64,000 nucleotides of DNA, taken from Winogradskyella marina. GTDB lineage: Bacteria; Bacteroidota; Bacteroidia; Flavobacteriales; Flavobacteriaceae. The stretch is from the NCBI RefSeq assembly GCF_015645385.1, contig NZ_JADOET010000001.1, positions 620,001 to 684,000 of the forward strand. Direction: 5' to 3'. Every line of letters begins with the position of its first letter. Position 1 is the first letter of the stretch. Of the stretch, positions 26,343 to 35,069 are shown one piece after another. Below the pieces are notes generated by a model. The model worked only from the letters and a program-made list of their open reading frames with translations, was not told the DNA's origin and did no database searches. A program made the translations under genes and the position numbers.

Positions 26343-26954
26343 CTACTTCAACATCTTTTTATCGTCTCCACCTTCAATTTTCAAGGCCGAATAATCCAAG
26401 GTCCAACCAATAGTTTCCACCAAATTTTCAATAAGATGAATCGCTTCTAAAGCTTCTTGCTTCGCCACATTGTACAAGCCACTTTCCGGAACCTTATCTG
26501 CAATATGTGCTTTAGCTTTGGTGTGTAACTCTGTTAAATCGGCAGCTTCAAACCTATTAAACATACCATCTCTTTTATCGTAGTAGTTAATATTACTTTC
26601 TATAGAGAGAATCTCCGGCTGTGGAAAATGAGCAAAGGTTACTGTTTTTGTTTGCGCATCTGCAGACATTTCAACCTTACTTAAATCAAAACCAATATGT
26701 GCTTTAGCATTAATGACGACTAAAGCTTTTTTGCGGCTAGATATTAATTTTAAGAACTTCTCCTTAACATCTTCGTAGTGGTAAATTTCAGCAAAATCAC
26801 CTTCAACAGTTACAAACTTACAGACCCGTTTTATTTTGTCTAATATTAAAATGGATTGCTCATCAGAAACCTTTTTGGATTTCCACTGTTTATAGATCGT
26901 CACTAATCCTAAAGTGACTAAAATACTGATGATAATTATAAAAAATGTTTCCAT
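26343..26954 (-). CDS. DUF4230 membrane-anchored protein
   Basis: A 203-residue protein with one N-terminal membrane anchor (METFFIIIISILVTLGLVTIY) and a soluble DUF4230 domain: KRVCKFVTVEGDFAEIYHYED, KKALVVINAKAHIGFDLSKVEMSADAQTKTV, HFPQPEILSIESNINYYDKRDGMFNRF. The domain is common in Bacteroidota and Firmicutes. Its function is unknown. It probably faces the periplasm. It is downstream of the cyclase-family gene on the same strand with a 43-bp gap. Confidence 0.85.
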   Translation of the reverse strand: METFFIIIISILVTLGLVTIYKQWKSKKVSDEQSILILDKIKRVCKFVTVEGDFAEIYHYEDVKEKFLKLISSRKKALVVINAKAHIGFDLSKVEMSADAQTKTVTFAHFPQPEILSIESNINYYDKRDGMFNRFEAADLTELHTKAKAHIADKVPESGLYNVAKQEALEAIHLIENLVETIGWTLDYSALKIEGGDDKKMLK

Positions 26955-26997
26955 AGTATATAAATATTTGACACGAGCTTATGTTAAGCGTCACATC

Positions 26998-27750
26998 TTA
27001 TTTATTCATAATTTTATATAAAATAGGCTTACTTGGACTTGAGTCATTCTCAAAAGGTGCAATTTGAAGGTTGAGCATATACTTACCATCTTTAATTTTA
27101 TTAGACACATAAATAAACTCTGTTATTGTAGCGTCTAATCGTAGTTTTCCTTTGGTATTCCAAAATGCATTATGCGCTAACAATTCACCTCCATCTTGCT
27201 CTTTATCTACACTTGGCAAGTCTATTAATAAGTGTTTTATGCCTTTTGACTTGAGATAATTTGCTGCTTCCTCGAGTAAATACGTAGGGTTTGTATTTGA
27301 ATACTGTCTTGTATGCTTTTCTCGTGTATTTGGCATGGTTCTAATGACAATAGCTTCACGCTTTTTATTACCCAAAGCAAATTGTAACTGCTTACGTGAA
27401 ATCACATAATCATCACCTAATTTTTCTGGCGCTACAGTAACAACCTCAGCTAAGAAGAAAAACTGCTTTAAATGTTGATTTATAGAGTATTCTTTTTCCG
27501 TAATATGACCAACTGTTTCCGTATGTGTGCCATGCGAATGTGGATTAAAACTTATAGTATTAAAATTTACAACAGCTCCTTTGGCTACACTAATGGTTTT
27601 TCCATCTATAACTTCTGGTGCTATTTTTGGCGGCTCTAAACACCATGCATTAACATTAGTTGATTTTCCTGTAACAGGAATTGAAATATCTAAGGGTTGT
27701 AATAAGTTGACCTTTAATTTTCGGGAATTGTATTGAATTGTTGCGATCAT
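26998..27750 (-). CDS. Cyclase-family (kynurenine formamidase-like) hydrolase
   Basis: A 250-residue metal-dependent hydrolase of the cyclase family. The metal site is the NPHSHGTHTETVGH motif (about residues 70-83), with the downstream ligand region IKHLLIDLPSVDKEQDGGELLAHNAFW. Family members hydrolyse N-formylkynurenine or related amides, but no other tryptophan-catabolic genes lie nearby, so the substrate is undefined. There is no signal peptide. Length fits the family. Confidence 0.85.
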   Translation of the reverse strand: MIATIQYNSRKLKVNLLQPLDISIPVTGKSTNVNAWCLEPPKIAPEVIDGKTISVAKGAVVNFNTISFNPHSHGTHTETVGHITEKEYSINQHLKQFFFLAEVVTVAPEKLGDDYVISRKQLQFALGNKKREAIVIRTMPNTREKHTRQYSNTNPTYLLEEAANYLKSKGIKHLLIDLPSVDKEQDGGELLAHNAFWNTKGKLRLDATITEFIYVSNKIKDGKYMLNLQIAPFENDSSPSKPILYKIMNK

Positions 27751-27822
27751 TTATGCTGAATTTATTTCAGTAAATTTTATTATTATTCTTTCATTATTTT
27801 GATAAGACTATGACAAAAAATG

Positions 27823-27895
27823 TGTCACATTGAGCGCAGTCGAAATGCTTTTAAAACTTAGATTCCAAATATCTTCGACTGCGCTCAGACTGACA
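27823..27895. repeat. Inverted dispersed repeat (TTCGACTGCGCTCA family)
   Basis: Two inverted arms, 27823-27844 (core GAGCGCAGTCGAA) and 27874-27895 (core TTCGACTGCGCTC), match at about 18 of 22 positions and could form a long hairpin. The same core occurs inside the GT2 gene at 31710-31731, and a diverged pair is at 53736-53809. It sits between the cyclase and hemW genes. Confidence 0.75.
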
Positions 27896-27939
27896 CTTTG
27901 CATAAAGCCATTTTTTTGGTGTACAAATTTAAACATATA

Positions 27940-29073
27940 TTAAAACGAATTCAGCATAAATAGTTCACTAGAAATACCATCACTTAAAAATTGTCCTTGC
28001 TTTGTGACACGTAAATGTCCATCATCAATATACAATAATTGTTGATTTATAAAAACTTTGGATTGCTCAATTAAATAATCTTTAAAAACGGTTCCAAAGT
28101 CGTTTTCAACTTTATAAAACGACACTCCCCAAATGGTTCGTAACCCTGTCATTACATATTCGTTATATTGATCTGTTGGTGTTAAGGTTTCTATTTCTAT
28201 AGGTAACTCGTTTTGTTGAATAGCTTTTATATATTTTGAATTGTTACTCACATTCCAACCGCGTTGCTTGCCATTGAACGAATGTGCCGAAGGTCCAATA
28301 CCTAAATAGGACTTCCCTTGCCAATAAGCCGAATTATTTCTACTGAAATAACTTTCTTTTCCAAAGTTAGACAACTCATAATGTACAAATCCTGATGCTT
28401 CCAATGTTTCTTTCAACAGATGAAATTGTTGGTGTGCTTGCTCGTCATCAACATCCTCAATCACACCTTTTTTTATAAACGATGCTAAAGCTGTTTTTGG
28501 CTCAACCGTTAACGCATAGCTCGAAATATGTGGCACATTAAACTCTAATGCCATTTCAATATTCTTTAACCATTGTGTGTTTGAAGCTCCTGGAATGCCA
28601 TAAATTAAATCTAAAGAAATATTATCGAAGTGGCGCGTCGCCACAGATAAACATTCTATAGCTTCGTTTGCGTTGTGTGCGCGATTCATCAGTTTTAAAT
28701 CGGCTTCAAAAAAAGATTGAATACCTATAGATAAGCGGTTAATTGGACTTTTAGCGAGTTCTATGATTCTGTCTTTAGATAAATCATCCGGATTGGCTTC
28801 GAGCGTAATTTCAGGATGTTCAGAAATTTGATAGTTTTGATAAACGGAGTCAATTAAAACCTGTAATTCCTCATTAGCCAATAAGCTTGGTGTGCCACCT
28901 CCAAAATAGATGGTTTCTACACTCGTATTTTTAAACTCATCTTTACGAAGTACTAATTCTCGACACAAGGCATTTACTAATTCATCTTTCTTCTTTAATG
29001 AGGTTGAAAAATGAAAGTCGCAATAATGACATGCTTGCTTGCAGAATGGTATGTGGATGTATATGCCGCTCAT
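27940..29073 (-). CDS. hemW: HemW, heme chaperone / coproporphyrinogen-oxidase-like radical SAM protein
   Basis: A 377-residue radical SAM protein. The N-terminus MSGIYIHIPFCKQACHYCDF contains the Cx3Cx2C cluster motif (C12, C16, C19). Later motifs are YFGGGTPSLL, TLEANPDDL, RLSIGIQSFFEADLKLMNR and SLDLIYGIPG, and the C-terminus carries the HemN-type domain. It lacks the N-terminal extension with the extra residues needed for oxygen-independent coproporphyrinogen oxidase, so HemW, which supplies heme to target proteins, is the better name. It is upstream of nothing in operon; ruvC lies 126 bp away on the same strand. Confidence 0.9.
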   Translation of the reverse strand: MSGIYIHIPFCKQACHYCDFHFSTSLKKKDELVNALCRELVLRKDEFKNTSVETIYFGGGTPSLLANEELQVLIDSVYQNYQISEHPEITLEANPDDLSKDRIIELAKSPINRLSIGIQSFFEADLKLMNRAHNANEAIECLSVATRHFDNISLDLIYGIPGASNTQWLKNIEMALEFNVPHISSYALTVEPKTALASFIKKGVIEDVDDEQAHQQFHLLKETLEASGFVHYELSNFGKESYFSRNNSAYWQGKSYLGIGPSAHSFNGKQRGWNVSNNSKYIKAIQQNELPIEIETLTPTDQYNEYVMTGLRTIWGVSFYKVENDFGTVFKDYLIEQSKVFINQQLLYIDDGHLRVTKQGQFLSDGISSELFMLNSF

Positions 29074-29150
29074 TTAGTTTTTTCGTTTGGGCTTATTGTA
29101 ATATCAACTTAGTGGAATAGGAAAAAAATGCTTCATAATAATTAGATTAG

Positions 29151-29195
29151 TTTCGCTGAACTTAAAGGTTTGTTTGCCTTCGTAGAAATGACAAA
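29151..29195. repeat. Degenerate copy of dispersed repeat
   Basis: TTCGCTGAACTTAAAGG ... CCTTCGTAGAAATGACA resembles the right arm of the 53736-53809 repeat (CTTCGCAAGAAATGACA). It lies between ruvC and hemW. The match is partial. Confidence 0.4.
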
Positions 29196-29199
29196 GAGG

Positions 29200-29754
29200 T
29201 TACTTTTTAACGCGATCTTCATTCTGTTTCACAAAAGAAGCCCAACCTGAATAACTCTTGCCAACCTCAACGCGACCTTCATTATAAAAATGACAAACAG
29301 CAGCAGCTAAACCATCCATTGAATCTAAATTCTTAGGAATAGTTTTAAGTCCTAACATGCTTTGCAACATTTTAGCGACCTGCTCTTTACTAGCATTTCC
29401 ATTTCCGGTAATTGCCATTTTAATTTTTTTAGGTGCATATTCTGTAATCGGCACTTCGCGAGATAAACCTGCAGCCATGGCAACTCCTTGTGCGCGTCCT
29501 AGCTTAAGCATACTCTGTACATTTTTACCAAAGAATGGTGCTTCAATCGCAATTTCATCTGGATGATAGGTATCAATGAGTTCTACCGTGCGTTCAAAAA
29601 TAAGTTTGAGTTTTAGATAATGATCATCGTACTTTTTTAGTATAAGCTCATTGAGCTGCAAAAATTCCATGTTTTTACCCACAATTTTTATGAGTCCAAA
29701 ACCCATAATGGTAGTTCCAGGATCTATGCCTAATATAATTTTTTCTTTGCTCAT
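29200..29754 (-). CDS. ruvC: Holliday junction endonuclease RuvC
   Basis: A 184-residue RuvC resolvase, which cuts Holliday junctions with RuvAB. The four acidic residues are in place: LGIDPGTTIMGFG (first Asp), DEIAIEAPFFGKN (Glu), and DSMDGLAAAVCHF (last two Asp). The intervening KLGRAQGVAMAAGL and YAPKKIKMAITGNGNASKEQV match the family. Length is normal for Bacteroidota. ruvA and ruvB are not in the window. Confidence 0.95.
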   Translation of the reverse strand: MSKEKIILGIDPGTTIMGFGLIKIVGKNMEFLQLNELILKKYDDHYLKLKLIFERTVELIDTYHPDEIAIEAPFFGKNVQSMLKLGRAQGVAMAAGLSREVPITEYAPKKIKMAITGNGNASKEQVAKMLQSMLGLKTIPKNLDSMDGLAAAVCHFYNEGRVEVGKSYSGWASFVKQNEDRVKK

Positions 29755-29787
29755 ATTTATTACCCAAGTAAATGGATATCTTATTAG

Positions 29788-30426
29788 TTAATCGCAATAC
29801 TGACAACCGCTTAACGAAACCGCTAAGCCAAAGGTAAGGTTAAAAACACTGCCATTAAAAGCACCTAAGCCATTTTGTACAGGATCGTAATCATCTAAGG
29901 ATGTTAATCCGTATATGTAGGCAACATCTGTGTATACTGAAACTTTTTCATTAATGGCATAATGCAACTCTAAACCACCTAATAGGTTAACGAAAGACTG
30001 CTTATTATCGCCTAAGGTTCCCAATGGCTTTACAAAAGACATTCCTGGTCCTGCGTGAAGAACCGTTCGAAATCGCCTTGGAAGAAAGCCCATATAGTTA
30101 GAAGGATCAAAAACAAACTGAGCATTTATCCGAGAGTAGTTAATTTTAAATTCTGGTGTATCTTCATGGTTTTTAAAACGGTTAAAACCATAATCTAATT
30201 TTACACCATATTCTCGTTTTATCATATGCTGAACGCCTAGATTAACGGTTGGAAAATTCATAGCCTTTGCATAAGAGCCTTTCACAAACCCGTCTGTAGT
30301 TGCATAATTAACTCCAACCGCAAACAACGCTTTCCATTGTGCTGTATCTTTTAATTGTGCTTGACTACTCCATGTTATTAAAACGATAGCAAAATAGAAA
30401 AGGTATTGTTTAAAATAGTATTGCAT
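29788..30426 (-). CDS. Outer-membrane beta-barrel protein of unknown role
   Basis: A 212-residue protein with a signal peptide (YLFYFAIVLITWSSQA) followed by alternating short beta strands and glycine-rich turns (YGVKLDYGFNRFKN, YSRINAQFVFDP, GMSFVKPLGTLGDNKQSFVNLLGGLELHYAINEKVSVYTDVAYIYG). This is typical of an eight-stranded OmpA/PorT-like barrel. The C-terminus ends SGCQYCD after the last strand, an unusual two-cysteine tail. Its 5' end overlaps the open frame of the divergent flippase-like gene, which supports a later start (30454) for the latter. Confidence 0.75.
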   Translation of the reverse strand: MQYYFKQYLFYFAIVLITWSSQAQLKDTAQWKALFAVGVNYATTDGFVKGSYAKAMNFPTVNLGVQHMIKREYGVKLDYGFNRFKNHEDTPEFKINYSRINAQFVFDPSNYMGFLPRRFRTVLHAGPGMSFVKPLGTLGDNKQSFVNLLGGLELHYAINEKVSVYTDVAYIYGLTSLDDYDPVQNGLGAFNGSVFNLTFGLAVSLSGCQYCD

Positions 30427-30453
30427 CTGTTAGTTTTTGATTTTATTTGTAGT

Positions 30454-31425
30454 ATGCGTTACAATGTACCTCACAAAATTAAACAATTCTTCTTTGTACT
30501 TATTAAGTTGAGTATTGTTGTTGCTGCATTTTCTTTTATTTATTCTAAAATTATTAAAAACGACCAATTAGAATTCAGCAGTTTTCTGTCTTTTTTGAAA
30601 GAAAATGATGTTTTTTCTTTTAAAAACATCATTATTTTAATGATTTTAAGCTTTTTTAACTGGTTTTTTGAAATTTTAAAATGGCGATATTTAGTTAAAT
30701 ATATTACATCCATTTCCTTTACATCTGCATTAGAACAAAGTTTAGCCGGCTTAACAGCATCGTTAATAACACCAAACCGTATCGGTGATTATGGTGCGAA
30801 AGCAATTTACTATGCCAAAACATTACGAACAAAAATTGTATTACTGAACCTGTTAGGAAACATGGCGCAAATGACCATAACTACAATTTTGGGTGGCATT
30901 GGGCTTTTAATATTTATAAATCGCTATCCTATTGCTGTTAGTTATTATAAGATTGTAATTGTTGGAATCCTAATGTTATTAATTGGGTTATTTGTTTGGC
31001 TTGCTAGTAAACAAAACCGTTTTAAAATAAAAGGATTTTCATTTGCTTCAATCATCAATTTTATAACATCTATTCCCTTAAAATCACATGGGTTTAATCT
31101 GGTTTTTTCATTAACGCGCTATCTTATATTTTCATTTCAATTGTATTATTTATTACTCATTTTTGGTGTCAATATTAGTTATTATGATGCTATGGTCGTT
31201 ATAACGAGTATGTATTTATTAGCGTCAATTGTGCCATCCATTTCAATTTTCGATGTAGTAATTAAAGGCAGTGTCGCTGTATTTTTATTCAGTTATCTTG
31301 GCGTGAATGAATTTATCATTCTATCCACCACAAGCCTAATGTGGTTGCTCAATTTTGTGATTCCAAGTCTATTTGGAAGTTATTTTGTGCTTAATTTTAA
31401 ACTTCCAAAACCCGTTGCAAAATGA
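30454..31425 (+). CDS. Flippase-like (lysylphosphatidylglycerol synthase TM region) membrane protein
   Basis: About 323 residues from the ATG at 30454. The open frame starts at 30406 but would overlap the divergent barrel gene. Seven or eight membrane helices are seen, for example IIILMILSFFNWFFEILKW, IVIVGILMLLIGLFVWLA and YLLASIVPSISIFDVVIKG. Family motifs are present: the TPNRIGDYGAKAIYYAK loop and the PSISIFDVVIKGS stretch of UPF0104/LPG_synthase_TM proteins. These resemble AglD/MprF flippase domains that move lipid-linked substrates. It overlaps the GT2 gene by 4 bp (ATGA), so the two probably act on the same lipid or glycan. Confidence 0.85.
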   Translation: MRYNVPHKIKQFFFVLIKLSIVVAAFSFIYSKIIKNDQLEFSSFLSFLKENDVFSFKNIIILMILSFFNWFFEILKWRYLVKYITSISFTSALEQSLAGLTASLITPNRIGDYGAKAIYYAKTLRTKIVLLNLLGNMAQMTITTILGGIGLLIFINRYPIAVSYYKIVIVGILMLLIGLFVWLASKQNRFKIKGFSFASIINFITSIPLKSHGFNLVFSLTRYLIFSFQLYYLLLIFGVNISYYDAMVVITSMYLLASIVPSISIFDVVIKGSVAVFLFSYLGVNEFIILSTTSLMWLLNFVIPSLFGSYFVLNFKLPKPVAK

Positions 31426-32564
31426 TATCGTTTTTATTCATTTTTATCATAATGGCCTATCTATTTATTATAGGATGGTTGAGTTATGGATTTAATAAGG
31501 TTGACGATTTTAAAATGCAAGATTTACCATTAAAGACAACATTTTCTGTGGTTATTCCGTTTCGAAATGAAGCTGAAAATCTACCGAAACTATTAGAGTC
31601 CATTTCAAAATTGAATTACCCAAAATCCATGTTTGAAGTTATTTTAGTTGATGATGATTCTGAGGATGATTCGGTTGCTATACTAAATAAATTGATTTCC
31701 GATAGACCTTTCGACTGCGCTCAAGGTGACATTCAGGTCATTAAAAATAAGAGAACATCTAATTCCCCAAAAAAAGATGCGATAACATCTGCTATTAGGG
31801 TTTCAAAATATGATTGGATTGTAACTACTGATGCCGATTGTATTTTGCCTCAATACTGGCTCGATACTTTTAATGATTGTATTCAGCTAAACCATTCAAA
31901 TTGCATTGTAGCTCCTGTAACATATCATAGTAAAACGTCGTTTTTAAATCGTTTTCAAACCTTGGATTTTTTGAGTTTACAAGGTGCAACTATTGGTGGC
32001 TTTGGTATTAAAAAACCATTCTTATGCAATGGTGCTAATTTTGCCTATCGAAAATCTGAATTTAAATCCGTTAAAGGTTTTGAAGGCAACGATACTATAG
32101 CAAGTGGTGACGATGTGTTTCTACTTGAAAAATTTATAAAACTAGACGCTAAAAAAGTACAGTATCTAAAATCTAGACATGCGATTGTCACCACAAATGC
32201 TACAAAAACCATGACTGATTTAATTCAGCAACGGTTGCGTTGGGCTTCTAAAACAAGCCAAAACACCTATTGGTTTACAAAGGCCGTTGGATTAATCGTT
32301 TTCTTGGGAAATTTTGTGTGTTTAGGATTACTTCCTGCCATGTATTTCAATGGTATAACGCTAAAAACAGCTATAGCTTTATTTGTTATTAAACTTAGTA
32401 TCGACTTCTTATTGTTATTTAAAACAGTACGCTTTTTTAAGCAGGAAACACTTTTAGTGTCTTACGTCTTTTCGAGTTTTTTATATCCAATTTTTAATGT
32501 CTGTATCGCTTTTTTATCATTCTTTACACCTTATAACTGGAAAGGCAGACGTTTTGCTAAGTAA
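31422..32564 (+). CDS. GT2-family membrane glycosyltransferase
   Basis: A 380-residue processive-type GT2 enzyme: one N-terminal membrane helix, a GT-A domain (FSVVIPFRNEAENLPKLLESI, ILVDDDSEDDS, WIVTTDADCILP with the DxD motif, ASGDDVFLLEKF), the acceptor motif QQRLRWASKT, and three C-terminal helices. It adds a sugar to an unknown lipid or polymer. An odd point: residues about 95-106 (DRPFDCAQGDIQV) are encoded by a copy of a dispersed intergenic repeat (31710-31731) placed between a strand and the GT core, without breaking the frame. It overlaps the flippase-like gene by 4 bp. Confidence 0.9.
   Translation: MISFLFIFIIMAYLFIIGWLSYGFNKVDDFKMQDLPLKTTFSVVIPFRNEAENLPKLLESISKLNYPKSMFEVILVDDDSEDDSVAILNKLISDRPFDCAQGDIQVIKNKRTSNSPKKDAITSAIRVSKYDWIVTTDADCILPQYWLDTFNDCIQLNHSNCIVAPVTYHSKTSFLNRFQTLDFLSLQGATIGGFGIKKPFLCNGANFAYRKSEFKSVKGFEGNDTIASGDDVFLLEKFIKLDAKKVQYLKSRHAIVTTNATKTMTDLIQQRLRWASKTSQNTYWFTKAVGLIVFLGNFVCLGLLPAMYFNGITLKTAIALFVIKLSIDFLLLFKTVRFFKQETLLVSYVFSSFLYPIFNVCIAFLSFFTPYNWKGRRFAK
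31710..31731 (+). repeat. Dispersed repeat arm inside the GT2 coding sequence
   Basis: The core TTCGACTGCGCTCA is identical to the right arm of the intergenic repeat at 27874-27895. It is translated as FDCAQGD within the glycosyltransferase. Flanking GACCT and AGGTC are inverted. Confidence 0.75.
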
Positions 32565-32640
32565 AAGCATTGATTACTTCAACTATAAAAATCTACAAGT
32601 TATTGGCCGCCTTGCAGGATAAGCAAAAATTTACAGGATA

Positions 32641-33285
32641 TTAAATCCCTAAATTCCAACCTAATATTAATTTAACAGCATTAGTATTTATGGATCCCTC
32701 ATAAATTTCAGGAACTCCGCCTGTATCTATAACTCCCAAGTCGTCTCTTAACTCAATGGTTAATTCGTTTTTTTCGTTAAGTGCAATAATAGTTCCTATT
32801 CCAACCGAAAGTCCAAAGTCAATTTTTTTCTGTTCCGTTTTACTAATTCTATTGTCATTAGGATAATCTGTATCTAATTTTTGATTAAATAAATAATTGA
32901 CAAACACGCCTCCATTGACAAAGAATTTAGAGTTTCCAAATTCGTGTTTTAATACAATTGGTATATTGATATATTCATAGAGGTCCTCAAAATTTTCCTT
33001 TCCTGTTTCTTCTGCTTGATTATTAAAATAGGTTAATTGCTTTTTTCTAACCTTTCGCTCGTAGTTAACATTTGCTTTTATTGAGAGGTTTTCTTTGAGG
33101 TAATATTCTAAGGTAACTCCAAATAAATGTCCGATTTTAAAATTGTTGTTTTTAGCGTAGACATAGCCTCTATTACTCGGATAGTTGAGACCTGCATTAA
33201 CACCAATTTTAAAATCATTTTGGGCGCTTATCTGAGACGTAAAGACGCATCCCAATGCAAGTAAAAGTAGTTTGATATTCTTCAT
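32641..33285 (-). CDS. PorT-like outer-membrane beta-barrel protein
   Basis: A 214-residue protein with signal peptide MKNIKLLLLALGCVFTSQISA and an outer-membrane barrel pattern (FKIGVNAGLNYPSNRGYVYA, GHLFGVTLEYYLKENLSIKANVNYERK, FVNGGVFVNYLF, FGLSVGIGTIIAL, NELTIELRDDLGVIDTG). It closes with a C-terminal strand ending LILGWNLGI. It belongs to the outer membrane beta-barrel (PorT/OMP_b-brl_2) group. The function is unknown. It is 48 bp downstream of the TonB-like lipoprotein gene and on the same strand. Confidence 0.8.
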   Translation of the reverse strand: MKNIKLLLLALGCVFTSQISAQNDFKIGVNAGLNYPSNRGYVYAKNNNFKIGHLFGVTLEYYLKENLSIKANVNYERKVRKKQLTYFNNQAEETGKENFEDLYEYINIPIVLKHEFGNSKFFVNGGVFVNYLFNQKLDTDYPNDNRISKTEQKKIDFGLSVGIGTIIALNEKNELTIELRDDLGVIDTGGVPEIYEGSINTNAVKLILGWNLGI

Positions 33286-33333
33286 AACTTAGAGTTGCTT
33301 AATTTAATTATTTCTTTTGCTAGCTAGATAGTT

Positions 33334-33810
33334 TTAATTAATCCTAACAATCACAGGCAGCTCAAAAGCTGTAGTCACTTGTTGGTTTCTTTTAATCGCT
33401 GGATATATTTTAGGAATGCCTTTTAAACTCTGACGCAGCAAACTGTCAATTTCAGGAATTTCTTGTATAGTTTCAGGGTGAATTTTAATGGATTCTACTT
33501 CTAATTGCCCTGTTTTATCAATTTTTATGTTTAAAGTAATGGTATCATTTACATCATTAGAAACCACTAAGTTTTGCGTTTCTAAATAGTGATTAACATT
33601 ATTAATTAAGGTATTCTGAAAACAGACTTTTCGTTCTATCTTTTCGGTTAAAGATTCGCAATTAATAAATGTTGGGTATGTATCTACCTCGTTCCAATTA
33701 AAGGTTTGCAGTTCTTCCTCAAGAAGTTCTTCAGGATAGACTTTCTTCTTTTCAAAATAATCACAAGAAGTTGCGATAAGTAAGATTAAAAGACAAACAA
33801 TTCGATTCAT
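33334..33810 (-). CDS. Lipoprotein with TonB C-terminal-like module
   Basis: A 158-residue lipoprotein (MNRIVCLLILLIATSC, C16 as anchor). The mature part carries the same module seen twice in the M56 protein at 35070-37361: PTFINCESLTEKIERKVCFQ (paired cysteines), then ITLNIKIDKTGQLEVESI and a final LPVIVRIN strand, as in the TonB C-terminal domain. TonB C-domains contact outer-membrane receptors, but this one lacks a proline-rich linker and membrane helix. It lies two genes downstream of the M56 protein, same strand, suggesting one pathway. Confidence 0.75.
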   Translation of the reverse strand: MNRIVCLLILLIATSCDYFEKKKVYPEELLEEELQTFNWNEVDTYPTFINCESLTEKIERKVCFQNTLINNVNHYLETQNLVVSNDVNDTITLNIKIDKTGQLEVESIKIHPETIQEIPEIDSLLRQSLKGIPKIYPAIKRNQQVTTAFELPVIVRIN

Positions 33811-33925
33811 TACTAGTATTCTAATAGCGAAAAGTACAATTTTTTATTCAAAAAGAGGGCAGTCCACTTCGCTTTTAGAATTACGAATCCGATTAATGTG
33901 TTTATTTCAGTTTTTGTTTCAATTT

Positions 33926-35056
33926 TTACTCTCCTGCTAAAAATTTTTCTTCCTTCAATTCTTTTAATCTCCCCTGAGCATAACTCACAAATGGGTTCTT
34001 TTCGTTTTTCTCAATAAATTGCTCGTACAACTTTATTTTACTATCAACATCTGCGTAATATTCGTCTTTTGTTCGCAGTAAAAAAAACTCAGACATCTTA
34101 TTTGAAGGATCTTCTTTTAACGATTTTTGAAACGCTTTAATAGCTTGGTCATATTTCTTCTGGCGATTAAAAATGGTTCCTAATTGTTGATATTCGTCTG
34201 AAAGGGGAAGATCTTTCATGGTTAAAGCTAGTGTGATATGTTTTTCGGCCTCTTCAAAATTCTCTAAACGTTGATAATAGTTACCAATAACAAAAATAGC
34301 ATTGGCATCATATGGATTATATTTTAAAGCCTGTTGTCTATGGTAAATAGCAGCTTTGTAATCTGAATTTTGAGCATAACTTAAACTTAATTTTTCATGA
34401 ATAAACTCAGACTTTTCGCCCAAATCTAAAAGTTTATTAAACCAAACCACAGCATGTGTATAATATTCTTGGTGGTAATAGGTTTGCGCTTTTAGACTTA
34501 TAAGCTCTACATTATTTTTATAACTTTCTAAACCGCGATCTATATACTTATGAGCTTCCAAAAAATTTCGCTTAATGAGATGATGTTTGGCAATTTTAAA
34601 AACCGCTTTTTGATGCGTTTGATCTAAGCCAAACGTATGTAAAAACTTTTGCAAAGACGTTGTATCTTTTTGCTTTTCTAAAACGACACCTAATTCGTAA
34701 TAGTAATTTGGGTTTAAACTATCTGATGCGATTAAGTTTGAAAACAATTGATTTGCCTTATCGTACTTTTTAGTTCTAGATAAAAGTTTTGCGTATTCAT
34801 ACTGTACCAAAAGATCTTCTGGATTAGCTGTAATCGCTTTTTCGTAATTTACTAAAGCTTCACCGTAATTACCGATTGCCATATAAGCCTTTGCAATCTC
34901 ATCGTAAACAACATCTAAATTATCTAAAGCCTGATACGTTTCTATAGCTTTTGAAAAATTGCCATTATTATAAAAATCATCGGCCTCTTCTTTTAGATTT
35001 TGAGAACATAAATTAATGGTAAAAACAAAACATAAGAGCCACAGGTTTAATTTCAT
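33926..35056 (-). CDS. Secreted tetratricopeptide-repeat protein
   Basis: A 376-residue protein with signal peptide (MKLNLWLLCFVFTINLCSQ) and about nine TPR units covering the rest (AIETYQALDNLDVVYDEIAKAYMAIGNYGEALVNYEKAI; AIYHRQQALKYNPYDANAIFVIGNYYQRLENFEEAEKHI; QKKYDQAIKAFQKSLKEDP). It is expected in the periplasm as a protein-binding scaffold. It follows the M56 sensor protease by 13 bp and so is part of the BlaI-M56-TPR operon, in which it may be the regulated effector or an accessory to the sensor. Confidence 0.85.
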   Translation of the reverse strand: MKLNLWLLCFVFTINLCSQNLKEEADDFYNNGNFSKAIETYQALDNLDVVYDEIAKAYMAIGNYGEALVNYEKAITANPEDLLVQYEYAKLLSRTKKYDKANQLFSNLIASDSLNPNYYYELGVVLEKQKDTTSLQKFLHTFGLDQTHQKAVFKIAKHHLIKRNFLEAHKYIDRGLESYKNNVELISLKAQTYYHQEYYTHAVVWFNKLLDLGEKSEFIHEKLSLSYAQNSDYKAAIYHRQQALKYNPYDANAIFVIGNYYQRLENFEEAEKHITLALTMKDLPLSDEYQQLGTIFNRQKKYDQAIKAFQKSLKEDPSNKMSEFFLLRTKDEYYADVDSKIKLYEQFIEKNEKNPFVSYAQGRLKELKEEKFLAGE

Positions 35057-35069
35057 AATTTATATGGTT

